Below are positions 16,355-25,260 of a stretch of 64,000 nt of DNA, one piece after another. The DNA is from Paenibacillus_E oryzisoli_A (GTDB lineage Bacteria; Bacillota; Bacilli; Paenibacillales; NBRC-103111), in assembly GCF_050467285.1 (NCBI RefSeq), contig NZ_JBCMUN010000019.1:62001-126000 (forward strand), in the 5' to 3' direction. Positions within the stretch are counted from its first letter, which is position 1. The number at the start of each line of letters is the position of its first letter. The notes under the pieces are model-generated. The model saw only the letters and a program-made list of their open reading frames with translations, had not been told where the DNA came from and ran no database searches. The translations under genes and the position numbers were made by a program.

Positions 16355-16393
16355 CGCGGAGAACCGTATCACAAATAGTGGTAAAGCGGAAAA
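16355..16393 (+). repeat. R1 repeat, variant copy C
   Basis: GGAGAACCGTATCAC then AAATAGTGGTAAAGCGGAAA. It is the same variant as copy H at 47433 (CACAAATAGTGGTAAAGCGG in both), with CCAC/GTGG-type pairing. Confidence 0.7.
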
Positions 16394-16663
16394 CAATTGA
16401 AGGTAGATGCAACAATGTTAGGTCTGCAAGTAGGTGCTTAATTATAGCAGTAACTACATGAACGTTGAGTGACTGTGCCATGACTGCATTATGGACAGCA
16501 CATAACGCCAGTAAACGCAAAGATCCCGTAATAGACGCGAGCCGGATATTTGTTGAATTGGCGTACCGAGATTATTATAAATACAGGAACGCTTGTTCCC
16601 AATTAAATTGTTTGTTATTATATATGTATGACTTATCCAATTTTGGATTCTGGGGGTGAGAAA

Positions 16664-16813
16664 ATGGCGGTAAAGCATACTCCGACAAATATTGTGCACA
16701 GTGGGGTCAAAGGTGGTAGAACTGGCTGTGGGTTTGAAACTAATGAGAATCCTACTCATTGGGTTGACAGTCACTCCAAGAGTACTTGTGACAAAAACGG
16801 TTGCAAAAACTAG
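16664..16813 (+). CDS. 49-aa Cys/His mini-protein, cassette 3
   Basis: Tiny protein whose second half, GGRTGCGFETNENPTHWV followed by a CDKNGC ending, holds three cysteines and two histidines spaced like a single zinc-binding knuckle. ATG 16664 has GGGGGTGAG just upstream. Similar short His/Cys proteins occur in Firmicutes genomes without known function. It is followed by its own terminator, which argues that it is expressed. Confidence 0.65.
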   Translation: MAVKHTPTNIVHSGVKGGRTGCGFETNENPTHWVDSHSKSTCDKNGCKN

Positions 16814-16829
16814 TCATTATTAAGTAGGG

Positions 16830-16856
16830 GCCCGCTCTCGTCATTGGTGAGCGGGC
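16830..16856 (+). terminator. terminator of the 49-aa gene
   Basis: GCCCGCTC (16830-16837) / GAGCGGGC (16849-16856), perfect 8-base stem, followed by TATTGCTTTT. Confidence 0.8.
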
Positions 16857-16895
16857 TATTGCTTTTCGAAACGAGAAATTGGTTGGTTCCAAACG

Positions 16896-16926
16896 AGGTA
16901 AACCCTACCATAAGTGACGGCAGAAG
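16896..16926 (+). repeat. R1 repeat, copy D
   Basis: AGGTAAACCCTACCATAAG then TGACGGCAGAAG. Downstream it shares GGAAGGGTGTAGAGGCCTGT, a terminator hairpin and a TATAAT -10 with copy A. Confidence 0.75.
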
Positions 16927-16992
16927 TTTTCGTGCGGGAAGGGTGTAGAGGCCTGTAATATTGATATAGCAAGATTCTATAGAAGTATGTTT

Positions 16993-17022
16993 ATCCCCCT
17001 AAGATGGATTAAGGGGATTTTC
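16993..17022 (+). terminator. terminator hairpin in the R1 leader (copy D)
   Basis: ATCCCCCT (16993-17000) / AAGGGGAT (17011-17018) and a T-run. A GGTATAAT -10 box follows near 17060, upstream of the GNAT-like gene. Confidence 0.7.
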
Positions 17023-17171
17023 TTGTGACTTTATGCGAAAAAGTTTTCCATATTTGCGGTATAATTGTAGTGCACTTGAATTCGAAGATACGTAAGAATA
17101 TGGACTATTTGCGAACTTTGAAAATAGGACGTTAGTCGTAATGTTTGAAATTCATCAAGGGAGGTTAGTTC

Positions 17172-17882
17172 ATGTATTTTATTGAACTTGAAGGCCATAA
17201 AGAAAGCATAGAACTTTCAGTTTCTGTTTCTCATGAATCATTCTCAAGCTTTCCGGATTTTCCAGAAATTGATTTCAATTATGGCTGTTATCCAATCCAT
17301 CACACAATAAAGTTGTTGGCTTCTACTGAAATATTAAGAGAAGAACTCGGATATCTTAACCTTAAAAGTGAACTAGAAGGAAAATACCACTATGATAAGT
17401 CTACAGACGAGCTAATCATCGCTAAAATTTCAATTTCAGAATTTCCTTCTGAGTGGAAAGAAACGATGGGAGATTCTTGGTTTATGTGGCTTGATGCTCT
17501 TGATGGAGATCACGCTGTTGTAGGCGAGCGGGCAGATGAAATTGAAGAAAATGATTTGTATGACGATCCATTTCTTTTTGGGAACCTATTTTATATTGAT
17601 CGAGTTGATGTTCATCCACTCTTTCGTGCTAACAAAACTGGAATCAACTTAATTATTTATACATTTAGATATTTAATAAATGATACTGACGGAATGGTAT
17701 TTCTTATAGCAAAACCAATGCAATCATTATTGTCTGAAGATAAAGAGGATTTTAAAAGTAGTGCCCGTTTAGCAAATTATTATAAAAAGTGTGGATTTAA
17801 ACGAGTTTCTGGGTCAAATCCAAAATCAATTCTTATGGAATCTAAGGTCAGTAATTTAAGGAAACGTAGTGTTTCAAGATGA
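17172..17882 (+). CDS. GNAT-like acetyltransferase domain protein, cassette 4
   Basis: A 236-residue AT-rich protein. The C-terminal third (about 140-225) looks like a GNAT fold: YIDRVDVHPLFRANKTGINL resembles motif A (V-x-P-x-x-R-x-x-x-x-G), followed by LIAKPMQ and LANYYKKCGFKRV, typical of the last GNAT strand-helix. The N-terminal ~130 residues are unrecognised and acidic. AGGGAGG at 17158-17164 precedes ATG 17172. It carries an R1 leader upstream and R2 ten bases after the stop. Substrate unknown. Confidence 0.65.
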   Translation: MYFIELEGHKESIELSVSVSHESFSSFPDFPEIDFNYGCYPIHHTIKLLASTEILREELGYLNLKSELEGKYHYDKSTDELIIAKISISEFPSEWKETMGDSWFMWLDALDGDHAVVGERADEIEENDLYDDPFLFGNLFYIDRVDVHPLFRANKTGINLIIYTFRYLINDTDGMVFLIAKPMQSLLSEDKEDFKSSARLANYYKKCGFKRVSGSNPKSILMESKVSNLRKRSVSR

Positions 17883-17892
17883 CAAGCATGTC

Positions 17893-17923
17893 TAACACCA
17901 TATTCATGCTTCGGGCCAATCGG
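17893..17923 (+). repeat. R2 repeat, copy 3
   Basis: TAACACCATATTCATGC followed by TTCGGGCCAATCGG, ten bases after the GNAT-like stop codon. Confidence 0.7.
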
Positions 17924-18134
17924 TTTGCGGTTCGCAGGATTTAATCGGAAATCGGTCAACCTATAACGAGTATTCGCTTCGCAATCGTCCTACCACAACA
18001 ACTCCTTCGGCCGCATGACCTCCATCTACCATGTAGTTAAAAGGAAGAAGGGTTTGAGAAATCGGCAGAAATTTTGTTTACTTTAGTTTAAGAATGCTCA
18101 AGAAAAATACCCAAACAAGAACAGAATAATTTGC

Positions 18135-18326
18135 ATGGATATTGAGGGACATAAGAATAAAGATGGCGGCTTTGATCATGATATGTTTGAATTGCAAAAA
18201 GACTTTATCCTTGGACTTTTAATGCAGTTTATATCAGAAGTAAGTATGCCAGTGGGAAGATTTAAGAATGAAAATCAAAAAAATGATGTCCCAGATGGAT
18301 TAAATATAGTGCCTGCAAAGGATTAA
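18135..18326 (+). CDS. possible 63-aa protein, cassette 5
   Basis: Short AT-rich ORF with plausible protein character (HDMFELQKDFILGLLMQF helix) but no clear ribosome site ahead of ATG 18135. It ends 49 bases before an R2-like repeat, the relation shown by the other cassette genes, which is the best argument that it is real. No family is recognised. Confidence 0.4.
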   Translation: MDIEGHKNKDGGFDHDMFELQKDFILGLLMQFISEVSMPVGRFKNENQKNDVPDGLNIVPAKD

Positions 18327-18375
18327 TTGAAACAAGAGTAACTACTGTGAATTCGAAGAGGGCATTAACTATGCG

Positions 18376-18418
18376 TAACACCCAATGCACTATCGGCCAT
18401 AGAGTCCTCGGTCGATAG
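18376..18418 (+). repeat. R2 repeat, diverged copy 4
   Basis: TAACACCCAATGCAC followed by an inverted repeat CTATCGGCC / GGTCGATAG and GTTA at 18421. This copy has the clearest palindromic layout. Confidence 0.55.
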
Positions 18419-18738
18419 CAGTTATTTGAGGATTCAACAAGGCATTTCTGAAGCAGAAAGCATTAACAACCGAGCATAGTCGCCCACCTACCCGTATCAG
18501 TTGATGCGGGTGTCACTGTTGGTGGAGCAGTTTTCGAACGACTAGATTAATTGGGGAATAACTCCAAAAGTGACGGCGAAAAAACTTGGCAAAGCACCGG
18601 TCTCTCCTCATTGGACTTGGCCGCTGAACCCTATCAACTGCTCCTTCGCAATCGAGACATTCCTCCAATAGACAAAAGAACCAGAAATTATTTACAATGT
18701 TCCTAATAGAATGGTAGGAAGGATATAGGGCTGTTATC
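18419..18738. other. gap holding R1 copy E and the sensor-kinase promoter region
   Basis: Contains R1 copy E (AAAAGTGACGGCGAAAAA, 18554-18584) and an imperfect ACCCGTATCAGTTGATGCGGGT hairpin, given here as ACCCGTATC / GATGCGGGT near 18490-18512. No gene is seen. This is the transition from AT-rich cassettes to ordinary chromosome. Confidence 0.5.
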
Positions 18739-19977
18739 ATGAATATCCTCGAAGACTTATTGTTGCAAGTAGCGTTCGTCGTTACGTTGATTTTCGCCTT
18801 CCAGCTCATTTATTTGATCGGCTTCGGGAGATTTAAGTATTTCAGGCTTATGCAGGCTGTTCTATTCGGAGTGGCGCTTGTGCTGTGCATGAGCTTTCCC
18901 GTCCAAGTTACCGACCGATTAAACATCGATATCCGTATCGTTCCGCTGCTTCTGGGGACGTTCTACGGTGGGTTCGAGACGACGATGTTTCTATCCCTGC
19001 TTATTCTGATTTACCGCTCCTACCTTGGGATCGATGACGGTTTCTATGCGACGACGCTGGCGGTGTTCATGTGCATCCCCATATTCATATTCTTCCAGTC
19101 CCGATTCCTGCAAGGCAATAAGAAACGGAGGCTGTGGATAGCGACAGGTCTTACGGTTAGCTATTGCGTTTGCAGCTTTGTATCCATGGCTATCTTCATC
19201 GGCTTATCCGAAACATTTTTAGGCGCTATGCTTCTGTATACCTTGGTCATGATCGCCGTCGTGCTGATCTTTGTTGCGATGAATGAGGTCATTGGGGAGA
19301 CGCTAGTGAAAAATCAGCAGCGAGTGGCCGAAGCCAAAGATGCAGAGATCGCTTTTTTACGTTCGCAGATTCAGCCGCATTTTCTATACAATGCCTTGAA
19401 TTCGATAGCCGCCCTCTGCGTGGAGGACGCTAGGCAGGCGGAGAAGCTTACGCTAGACCTGGCTCAATATTTCAGAATCGGGCTCAACTTCAAGCAAATG
19501 GACGCTTTTACGACATTGGAGAACGAATTAGAATTGATCAAGGCTTACCTTAATATCGAAAAGGTACGCTTCGGCGACCGATTAGCCATCGAGTACAACA
19601 TCGATGCCAATCCAAATCATCTCATTCCTCCGCTCGTCTTGCAACCGCTGGTCGAGAATGCGATCAAACACGGTCTGATGTCTAATGAAAGAGGCGGTAC
19701 TGTCACAATCTCAATTCTGGAGCACGACGATAAGCTTCAGTTCGCTGTCGAGGATAACGGGTGTGGAATGAGCGTGGCGAAGCGGCAAAAAGTCCTTGGT
19801 TCGGGTTCGGAGCCTAGTGGGATAGGATTGAGGAATATATCGCGACGAATCAAGCTGCTGTACGACGCAAGCCTGCAAGTCAACAGCACGGTCGGGATCG
19901 GAACGAAAGTGTCTTTCGAGCTTCCCTATCTGCCAGACAGGAGGAAGATGGATGATAAGGGCCATAATCGTGGATGA
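18739..19977 (+). CDS. LytS-type sensor histidine kinase (5TM-LYT)
   Basis: A 412-residue membrane kinase. Five to six membrane segments in residues 1-190 include the LLGTFYGGFETTMFLSLLI stretch typical of 5TM-5TMR_LYT input domains. The His_kinase domain carries RSQIQPHFLYNALNSI with the phospho-acceptor His near 214, and the ATPase part carries VLQPLVENAIKHG and GIGLRNISRRIKLLY. The stop overlaps the response regulator start by 26 bases, so the two are coupled. LytS-type kinases often sense envelope state or small organic acids; the signal here is unknown. It returns to higher GC content than the cassettes before it. Confidence 0.9.
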   Translation: MNILEDLLLQVAFVVTLIFAFQLIYLIGFGRFKYFRLMQAVLFGVALVLCMSFPVQVTDRLNIDIRIVPLLLGTFYGGFETTMFLSLLILIYRSYLGIDDGFYATTLAVFMCIPIFIFFQSRFLQGNKKRRLWIATGLTVSYCVCSFVSMAIFIGLSETFLGAMLLYTLVMIAVVLIFVAMNEVIGETLVKNQQRVAEAKDAEIAFLRSQIQPHFLYNALNSIAALCVEDARQAEKLTLDLAQYFRIGLNFKQMDAFTTLENELELIKAYLNIEKVRFGDRLAIEYNIDANPNHLIPPLVLQPLVENAIKHGLMSNERGGTVTISILEHDDKLQFAVEDNGCGMSVAKRQKVLGSGSEPSGIGLRNISRRIKLLYDASLQVNSTVGIGTKVSFELPYLPDRRKMDDKGHNRG

Positions 19978-20542
19978 TGAACCTTTGTCGGTGCGACGGC
20001 TGAAGTATATGCTTGCCGAGTTCGAGGAACTCGAGATATGCGGCGCATTCCTAACCCCACGCGAGGCGTATGAGTATGCGCGAGCCAACCCCTTTCAGGT
20101 GGCTTTCCTCGATATCTCCATGCCGGATGTTGACGGGATGTCTTTGTCCCGATTATTGCTAGAGCGCGATCCCGTCCTATCCATTATATTCGTTACGGGC
20201 TATGACGATTATGCGGTACAAGCCTTTGAAGTGAATGCATTAGATTACTTAATGAAGCCAGTAACGGAACAACGGCTCGCGCGAACGTGGGAGAAGATCA
20301 AGGAAAAGTATCGCAATTATGTTTCCGAGGAGGGGCCGGGCGCAACCGGTCTGCTGACCGGACAGGAGACACGAATCGTTCAATATATGGCTGAAGGATT
20401 ATCCAATAGGCAAATTGCGGCGAATTTGCACATCACTTCGGAGACGGTTAAGTATCACTTGAAGAATGTCTTCCGGAAGTTGGACGTCAATAACCGTGTA
20501 AGGGCGCTGCAGCGCGCCAAGGAATTGAAGATCATTCCATAG
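19952..20542 (+). CDS. response regulator, receiver plus LuxR-type HTH
   Basis: A 196-residue regulator. The receiver domain (1-120) has IIVDDEP, phospho-acceptor Asp in FLDISMPDVDG, and LDYLMKPV. The output domain is LuxR/FixJ-type (LTGQETRIVQYMAEGLSNRQ, TVKYHLKNVFRKL). LytS-type kinases normally pair with LytTR-output regulators, so the HTH output is unusual. A strong terminator follows, separating it from the large surface-protein gene, which is a plausible target. Confidence 0.9.
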   Translation: MIRAIIVDDEPLSVRRLKYMLAEFEELEICGAFLTPREAYEYARANPFQVAFLDISMPDVDGMSLSRLLLERDPVLSIIFVTGYDDYAVQAFEVNALDYLMKPVTEQRLARTWEKIKEKYRNYVSEEGPGATGLLTGQETRIVQYMAEGLSNRQIAANLHITSETVKYHLKNVFRKLDVNNRVRALQRAKELKIIP

Positions 20543-20555
20543 CCGATAAGCTCTC

Positions 20556-20583
20556 AAAATCCCCCCCAATCGGGGGATTTTTT
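20556..20583 (+). terminator. terminator of the two-component operon
   Basis: AAAATCCCCC (20556-20565) / GGGGGATTTT (20572-20581), perfect 10-base stem ending in T6. Confidence 0.9.
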
Positions 20584-20643
20584 AATATATCCGATTATTC
20601 TACAATAATCCAATGAATCACTTACTATTGGAGGAGAAGAATT

Positions 20644-23600
20644 ATGCGTCGGATCTTATCCTTGTTGATGTTATGCGCTCTGCTCGGCGGCAGCTTGCCT
20701 GTACCGGCTGCACATGCGGAGGCCATCCAGGACAGCGATTTTACTTATTCGTTGCAATTAGACAACACTTTCATGATTACGGATTACTCGGGAACTCGCT
20801 CAGACGTCGTCATTCCGAGCGAGTTCGACGGGAAGCCGGTTACTGCCATCGGGTCGAGTGCATTTGATCCATCTAGTAATTCGGGTCAACCTAAACTAAC
20901 AAGCGTAACGCTCCCGTCTAGCGTTACGATGATTTCTAGTTTTGCATTCGCCCATAATGAATTAACTGCGATCGAGATTCCGAGCGTCACGGATATCGGA
21001 AGAGGGGCATTTCAATACAACCAGCTGCAAAGTATTGTGTTCGGAAAAGTTACCTTTCTCGATGAGTATGCGTTCGCCGACAATCAACTCGAAAGCGTGA
21101 CAATTCCGGACAGTCTGGCTACCATCGGAAGGTATGCTTTCCAGAATAATCGATTGTCCAGCGTGTCCCTTCCGGAAGGACTAAAGATCATTGATTCTTA
21201 TGCGTTCAACGGCAATCAATTAAAGAAGCTTCAGATTCCGAAGTCAGTAATCGCCATTAACTCGAGGGCATTCACAAACAATTCATTGGGAGATGTCGCG
21301 ATTCCACCGGAAGTCAATTTGGGCAGCGGGGATCTGGATCCTGTATTTGATACGAACGCAACCCTTTTTATTCCGAAGAGCAGTGTAACGGTTTTTAACC
21401 ATGCAACGAAATACGGTATTCCAATTAGACCCTGCAATTATTTGATTACCTATGACGTAAATGGCAACACAGGGGGAACCCCTCCATCGAATACTCCATA
21501 TGTTTGCTATAAAGGGGTATTTAAGGTGCCGATACCGGATCAGGATCAGGATCCAAGCGCGTTAACGAAGACAGGTTATACCTTCAAAGGATGGAACACG
21601 GCGAAAGATGGAAGCGGGACGAGTTATTCGGACGGAAACTACCCGATTATTTATGGAATTCGGGACGGAGGCTTTACCTTATATGCCAACTGGGAGGCGA
21701 ATTCATATCAAGTGTCTTTCGACACGAGAGGGGGAACGCAAATCCCGCCCCAATCGGTTGCCTACGGAGGACAAGCTCCCAAGCCTTCAGAGCCTGCGAG
21801 GGCGGGATATGCCTTTGTCGGCTGGTATACGGATCCCGAAAATATCGACGCGTGGGATTATGACACCGACAAGGTCACCGAAGATATGACGCTGTATGCG
21901 AAATGGAAGTGGAACGGAGCAGCAACAATTGCGTCCTTAGCGTTAAAGAAGGATGGCGATCTTGTAACTGGAGGCGGTAGCCTTACGATTATCGGTGTAG
22001 TGAGGGACGATACCGACTTACCTGTTGAGAACGCTGTCGTGAATTTGCATAGCACCCTGGGCAAATGGAAGCCTACCGATACCAGCGACGTGTCGGCGAC
22101 AACGGATGCAAGCGGCGGGTTTGCAGTGAAATGGACGGCTCCTTCGGTAGTGAACCCAGAATCAGTAACGATTTATGCAAGCGTAGATGGTACGATCGGG
22201 ATGGCGGACAGCCGGACGTTTCAGGTCGTTCCGCCAGATGAGTCCAATGCCGAGTTAAGCGATTTGTCACTAGGGTCCATCGCTCTCGTTCCGGAATTCT
22301 CGGGCGACACGTACAGCTATACCGTGGCGGACGTCAGCAATGCCGTAACAAGTATCGACGTAAGGGCAACGACCGCCAGCGATCAGTCCACTCTGGTGAT
22401 TAACTATTTGTCTGCCGGCACCGGCGCTACCGTCAGCTTACCTGCCGTCAGCGGTTCACCCGTCAGCGTACCGCTGCATACCGGGATGAATATAATTAGA
22501 ATCGATGTAACCGCGCGGGATGGGATCAATGCTCGAACGTTCTTGATATTCGTGCGCAAAGCCGATACCGTGATCAGCGGGGATTATGCTTACAGCCTGA
22601 AAGACGACGACGGTACAATTAAGATTACGAGGTACAAAGGAACGGATTCGGACGTTGTCATTCCCGAGAAGATTGACGGCTATGTCGTGACGGAGATCGG
22701 GACGGGGGCTTTTGCGAACTTGGAGTTGACGGGCGTCTCCATACCCGATACCGTGACGAGCATCTCCACGAATGCATTTAGTAACAATTGGTTAACGGCG
22801 GTGACTCTGCCAAAAGCCTTAAAGAGCATAGGAGACTATGCTTTTAAGGAAAATCAGTTAGCCCAAATCATACTCCCTAACGGCTTAACTTCAGTGTACG
22901 GCCATGCCTTCGAAGATAATCGGTTAACCTCGATTACAATCCCGAATAGCGTCACCCTGGTGGATGAATATGCGTTCTATAACAATCTTCTGGAGGACAT
23001 AACGTTCTCCGAAGACGGTTTGAAAGAGATCGGTTTCGGCGCGTTCTCCGATAATCAGTTGTCATCGATCATTCTTCCAAAGACCTTAACTTACGTGGGT
23101 TCGGAGGCCTTTAAAAATAACAAGCTCTCACAAGTGATCATGCCTGCGACCTTGGAGTTAGGGGATAGCGTGTTTGGAGGGACGATGCAGACGGGGGTAA
23201 AGCTTATCTTCCCGGCTGAAGGCAGTAGTGAAATGGTCAACTATGCGCTCTCGAACGGGTTCCCATTTGAAATAAGCGATGTCCGCATCGAATATGACGG
23301 CAACGCCAACGGGGAAACCGAAGGAGAAGCGCCGGTAGATGGTACTCATTACGATTATTATTCATCGGTAACCATTCAACCGAGCGGGAGCTTGAAGAGA
23401 ACCGGGTATACCTTTCAAGGATGGAACACAAAAAAGGATCGCAGCGGAAACTTCTATGAGGCAGGCGAAAGTTATAAATTCGAGCGTATCAGCGGAGTTG
23501 TAAAGCTTTATGCCGTGTGGGAGCGCAAGCAGCTCGCAATCAGTCTAGTCACGAGTAGCACTGTGGCGTTAAGCGGTCATGAAATCTCGGTTACCGGTAC

Positions 23601-25257
23601 GGTATATGATGAAGGCGCTACGCCTCAGGCCAATATCTCCGTTCACCTGAGCAGCTCGAACTTAGGCAAGTGGAGCCAAACGGAGAGCGACACGGCAACG
23701 GTGACGACTGATAAGAATGGCATTTTCCAAGTCTATTGGAAGGCCCCTTATGTCTTCGAGATTGCATCGGTCGAGCTGTTGGCAACCCTCGATGGATCGA
23801 GTGCGGAGCCTGCAACGGTAGCGATTCAGGTAAGTCCGCTGCCTGGCCCGAATCCAAGTTCGGATGCCGACTTAGCCAGTTTGACGTTAAGCGTAGGTGA
23901 TTTGACGCCGCGGTTCCAAGCCGGGATTACGAGCTATACCGCCGACGTCGGATATGCAACAAGCAGCGTAGCGATCGTACCTGAAGTGTCCGGTCCTGCG
24001 GCAACCGTTACCGTCAACGGAAATGTAGCGGAGTCGGGTCAACCCGTACAGGTCAATCTGAAGGTGGGTTCCAACCCCGTAGCGATAATGGCAACGGCGG
24101 AAGATGGTACAACCGAAACTTATCATGTTACGATCACGCGGGCATCGGCACCGGTCGACACGATCCTGGTTACCAGCATCAAGGTGACAAGCGTCACATC
24201 CTCCGTTTATGAAGGCGGCACGCTGCAAATGGCCGCCAGCGTGAGTCCGGGCGATGCCACCAACAAGCAGGTGTCTTGGTCGATTCAAGGGGGTAGCGGC
24301 AGGGCCGTCATTGATGAGACGGGATTGTTGAAAGCAGAGCATGCCGGCCTCGTAACGGTTCAGGCGACGGCCCAGGATAGTTCCGGGAGCGTCGGAAGCC
24401 AAGAGATCACGATCTACGAGCGTCAACTAGGCGGTGGTAGTACCCCGACAACGCCGTCACAACCGACGACACCGTCGGACCCTAAGGCACCGACAGTCCC
24501 GACAACGCCATCACAACCGACGACACCGTCAGACTCTAAGACACCGACAGTCCCGACAACGCAGCCGTCTGAGAAGCCCACCATACTCAACGTCGTTCCC
24601 GGCCGACCGCCGATCGACGTGAATGACGCGGGAGCGATCCATACGATGCTGGATGCACTTACCGTCAAATTGGGCGAACCCCGCAATGCCAACGTTCCCG
24701 TCTTTGCAGATGTGGAAGATCACTGGGCAGCTCATAGCATCCGCTTGTTCGCAAGACTCGGGATCGTTCAAGGATACGGCGACGGGACGTTCAAGCCGGA
24801 GGCAAGCATCACGCGAGGAGAATTCGCCTCGATGCTGGCGAAGCTGTTCCCGCTCGCCAAAGGCACCGCGGCAACGCCCGGATTTACCGATCTTAGGGAC
24901 AGTTGGGCCAGGGACGCAGTTCTTATGTTGGCTAGCAACGGCATCATTAACGGCTATGAGGACGGTACTTTCCAGGCCGATCGAAATATTACGCGTGCCG
25001 AGATGATTGCGATCCTCGCAAGAATCGTGAATCTGACTTCGGTGAAACAAGTAAAGACGGGGAATTTTCGGGATATCGATCGTACGTGGGCTAGGGATCA
25101 GATTCAGCAAGCCGCGAATGCCGGCATTATCAGCGGAAGAAGCACGAATGTTTTTGACCCGGATAAGAGCGCTACCCGAGTCGAAGCTTTGACCGTCCTC
25201 TTGCGAGCGATCTCATTAAGTTCCGAAATCGAACAGTTGTTAGAGGGGATGAACTAA
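20644..25257 (+). CDS. giant LRR/InlB-repeat S-layer-anchored surface protein
   Basis: A 1537-residue exported protein. Signal peptide 1-25; BspA-type LRR_5 repeats about 33-255; two InlB B-type repeats about 265-425 (GYTFKGWNT, GYAFVGWYT, LYAKW); Big_1-like domain about 426-530; cadherin-like sandwich about 533-640. The series then repeats: LRR_5 640-870, InlB-type 880-960, Big_1-like 963-1070, cadherin-like 1074-1170, then Big_2 1174-1258. A Thr/Pro linker (1261-1340) with tandem TPSQPTTPSD units and three SLH domains (1351-1525) follow. SLH domains bind pyruvylated wall polymer, so it decorates the cell surface and may bind other cells or polymers. GGAGGAGAAG precedes ATG 20644. Confidence 0.92.
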   Translation: MRRILSLLMLCALLGGSLPVPAAHAEAIQDSDFTYSLQLDNTFMITDYSGTRSDVVIPSEFDGKPVTAIGSSAFDPSSNSGQPKLTSVTLPSSVTMISSFAFAHNELTAIEIPSVTDIGRGAFQYNQLQSIVFGKVTFLDEYAFADNQLESVTIPDSLATIGRYAFQNNRLSSVSLPEGLKIIDSYAFNGNQLKKLQIPKSVIAINSRAFTNNSLGDVAIPPEVNLGSGDLDPVFDTNATLFIPKSSVTVFNHATKYGIPIRPCNYLITYDVNGNTGGTPPSNTPYVCYKGVFKVPIPDQDQDPSALTKTGYTFKGWNTAKDGSGTSYSDGNYPIIYGIRDGGFTLYANWEANSYQVSFDTRGGTQIPPQSVAYGGQAPKPSEPARAGYAFVGWYTDPENIDAWDYDTDKVTEDMTLYAKWKWNGAATIASLALKKDGDLVTGGGSLTIIGVVRDDTDLPVENAVVNLHSTLGKWKPTDTSDVSATTDASGGFAVKWTAPSVVNPESVTIYASVDGTIGMADSRTFQVVPPDESNAELSDLSLGSIALVPEFSGDTYSYTVADVSNAVTSIDVRATTASDQSTLVINYLSAGTGATVSLPAVSGSPVSVPLHTGMNIIRIDVTARDGINARTFLIFVRKADTVISGDYAYSLKDDDGTIKITRYKGTDSDVVIPEKIDGYVVTEIGTGAFANLELTGVSIPDTVTSISTNAFSNNWLTAVTLPKALKSIGDYAFKENQLAQIILPNGLTSVYGHAFEDNRLTSITIPNSVTLVDEYAFYNNLLEDITFSEDGLKEIGFGAFSDNQLSSIILPKTLTYVGSEAFKNNKLSQVIMPATLELGDSVFGGTMQTGVKLIFPAEGSSEMVNYALSNGFPFEISDVRIEYDGNANGETEGEAPVDGTHYDYYSSVTIQPSGSLKRTGYTFQGWNTKKDRSGNFYEAGESYKFERISGVVKLYAVWERKQLAISLVTSSTVALSGHEISVTGTVYDEGATPQANISVHLSSSNLGKWSQTESDTATVTTDKNGIFQVYWKAPYVFEIASVELLATLDGSSAEPATVAIQVSPLPGPNPSSDADLASLTLSVGDLTPRFQAGITSYTADVGYATSSVAIVPEVSGPAATVTVNGNVAESGQPVQVNLKVGSNPVAIMATAEDGTTETYHVTITRASAPVDTILVTSIKVTSVTSSVYEGGTLQMAASVSPGDATNKQVSWSIQGGSGRAVIDETGLLKAEHAGLVTVQATAQDSSGSVGSQEITIYERQLGGGSTPTTPSQPTTPSDPKAPTVPTTPSQPTTPSDSKTPTVPTTQPSEKPTILNVVPGRPPIDVNDAGAIHTMLDALTVKLGEPRNANVPVFADVEDHWAAHSIRLFARLGIVQGYGDGTFKPEASITRGEFASMLAKLFPLAKGTAATPGFTDLRDSWARDAVLMLASNGIINGYEDGTFQADRNITRAEMIAILARIVNLTSVKQVKTGNFRDIDRTWARDQIQQAANAGIISGRSTNVFDPDKSATRVEALTVLLRAISLSSEIEQLLEGMN

Positions 25258-25260
25258 GCC

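Noticed and set aside
16465..16659. 64-aa ORF between R1 copy C and the 49-aa gene
   Set aside because: No ribosome site and no protein-like conservation pattern; it overlaps the promoter region of the 49-aa gene.
14981..18418. Reading the R2 repeats as true integron attC sites
   Set aside because: The 5' YTAAC core and short inverted repeats are suggestive, but only copy 4 shows a matching GTTA end, and no tyrosine integrase gene is present in the window.
14104..18584. CRISPR array
   Set aside because: The repeats are few, unevenly spaced by hundreds of bases, imperfect, and separated by genes rather than by uniform spacers; no cas genes.
23887..24426. Minus-strand ORFs inside the giant surface-protein gene
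   Set aside because: Shadows of repetitive coding sequence; no domains.
24434..24622. 62-aa Arg/His-rich ORF
   Set aside because: Out-of-frame reading of the Thr/Pro linker repeats of the surface protein.
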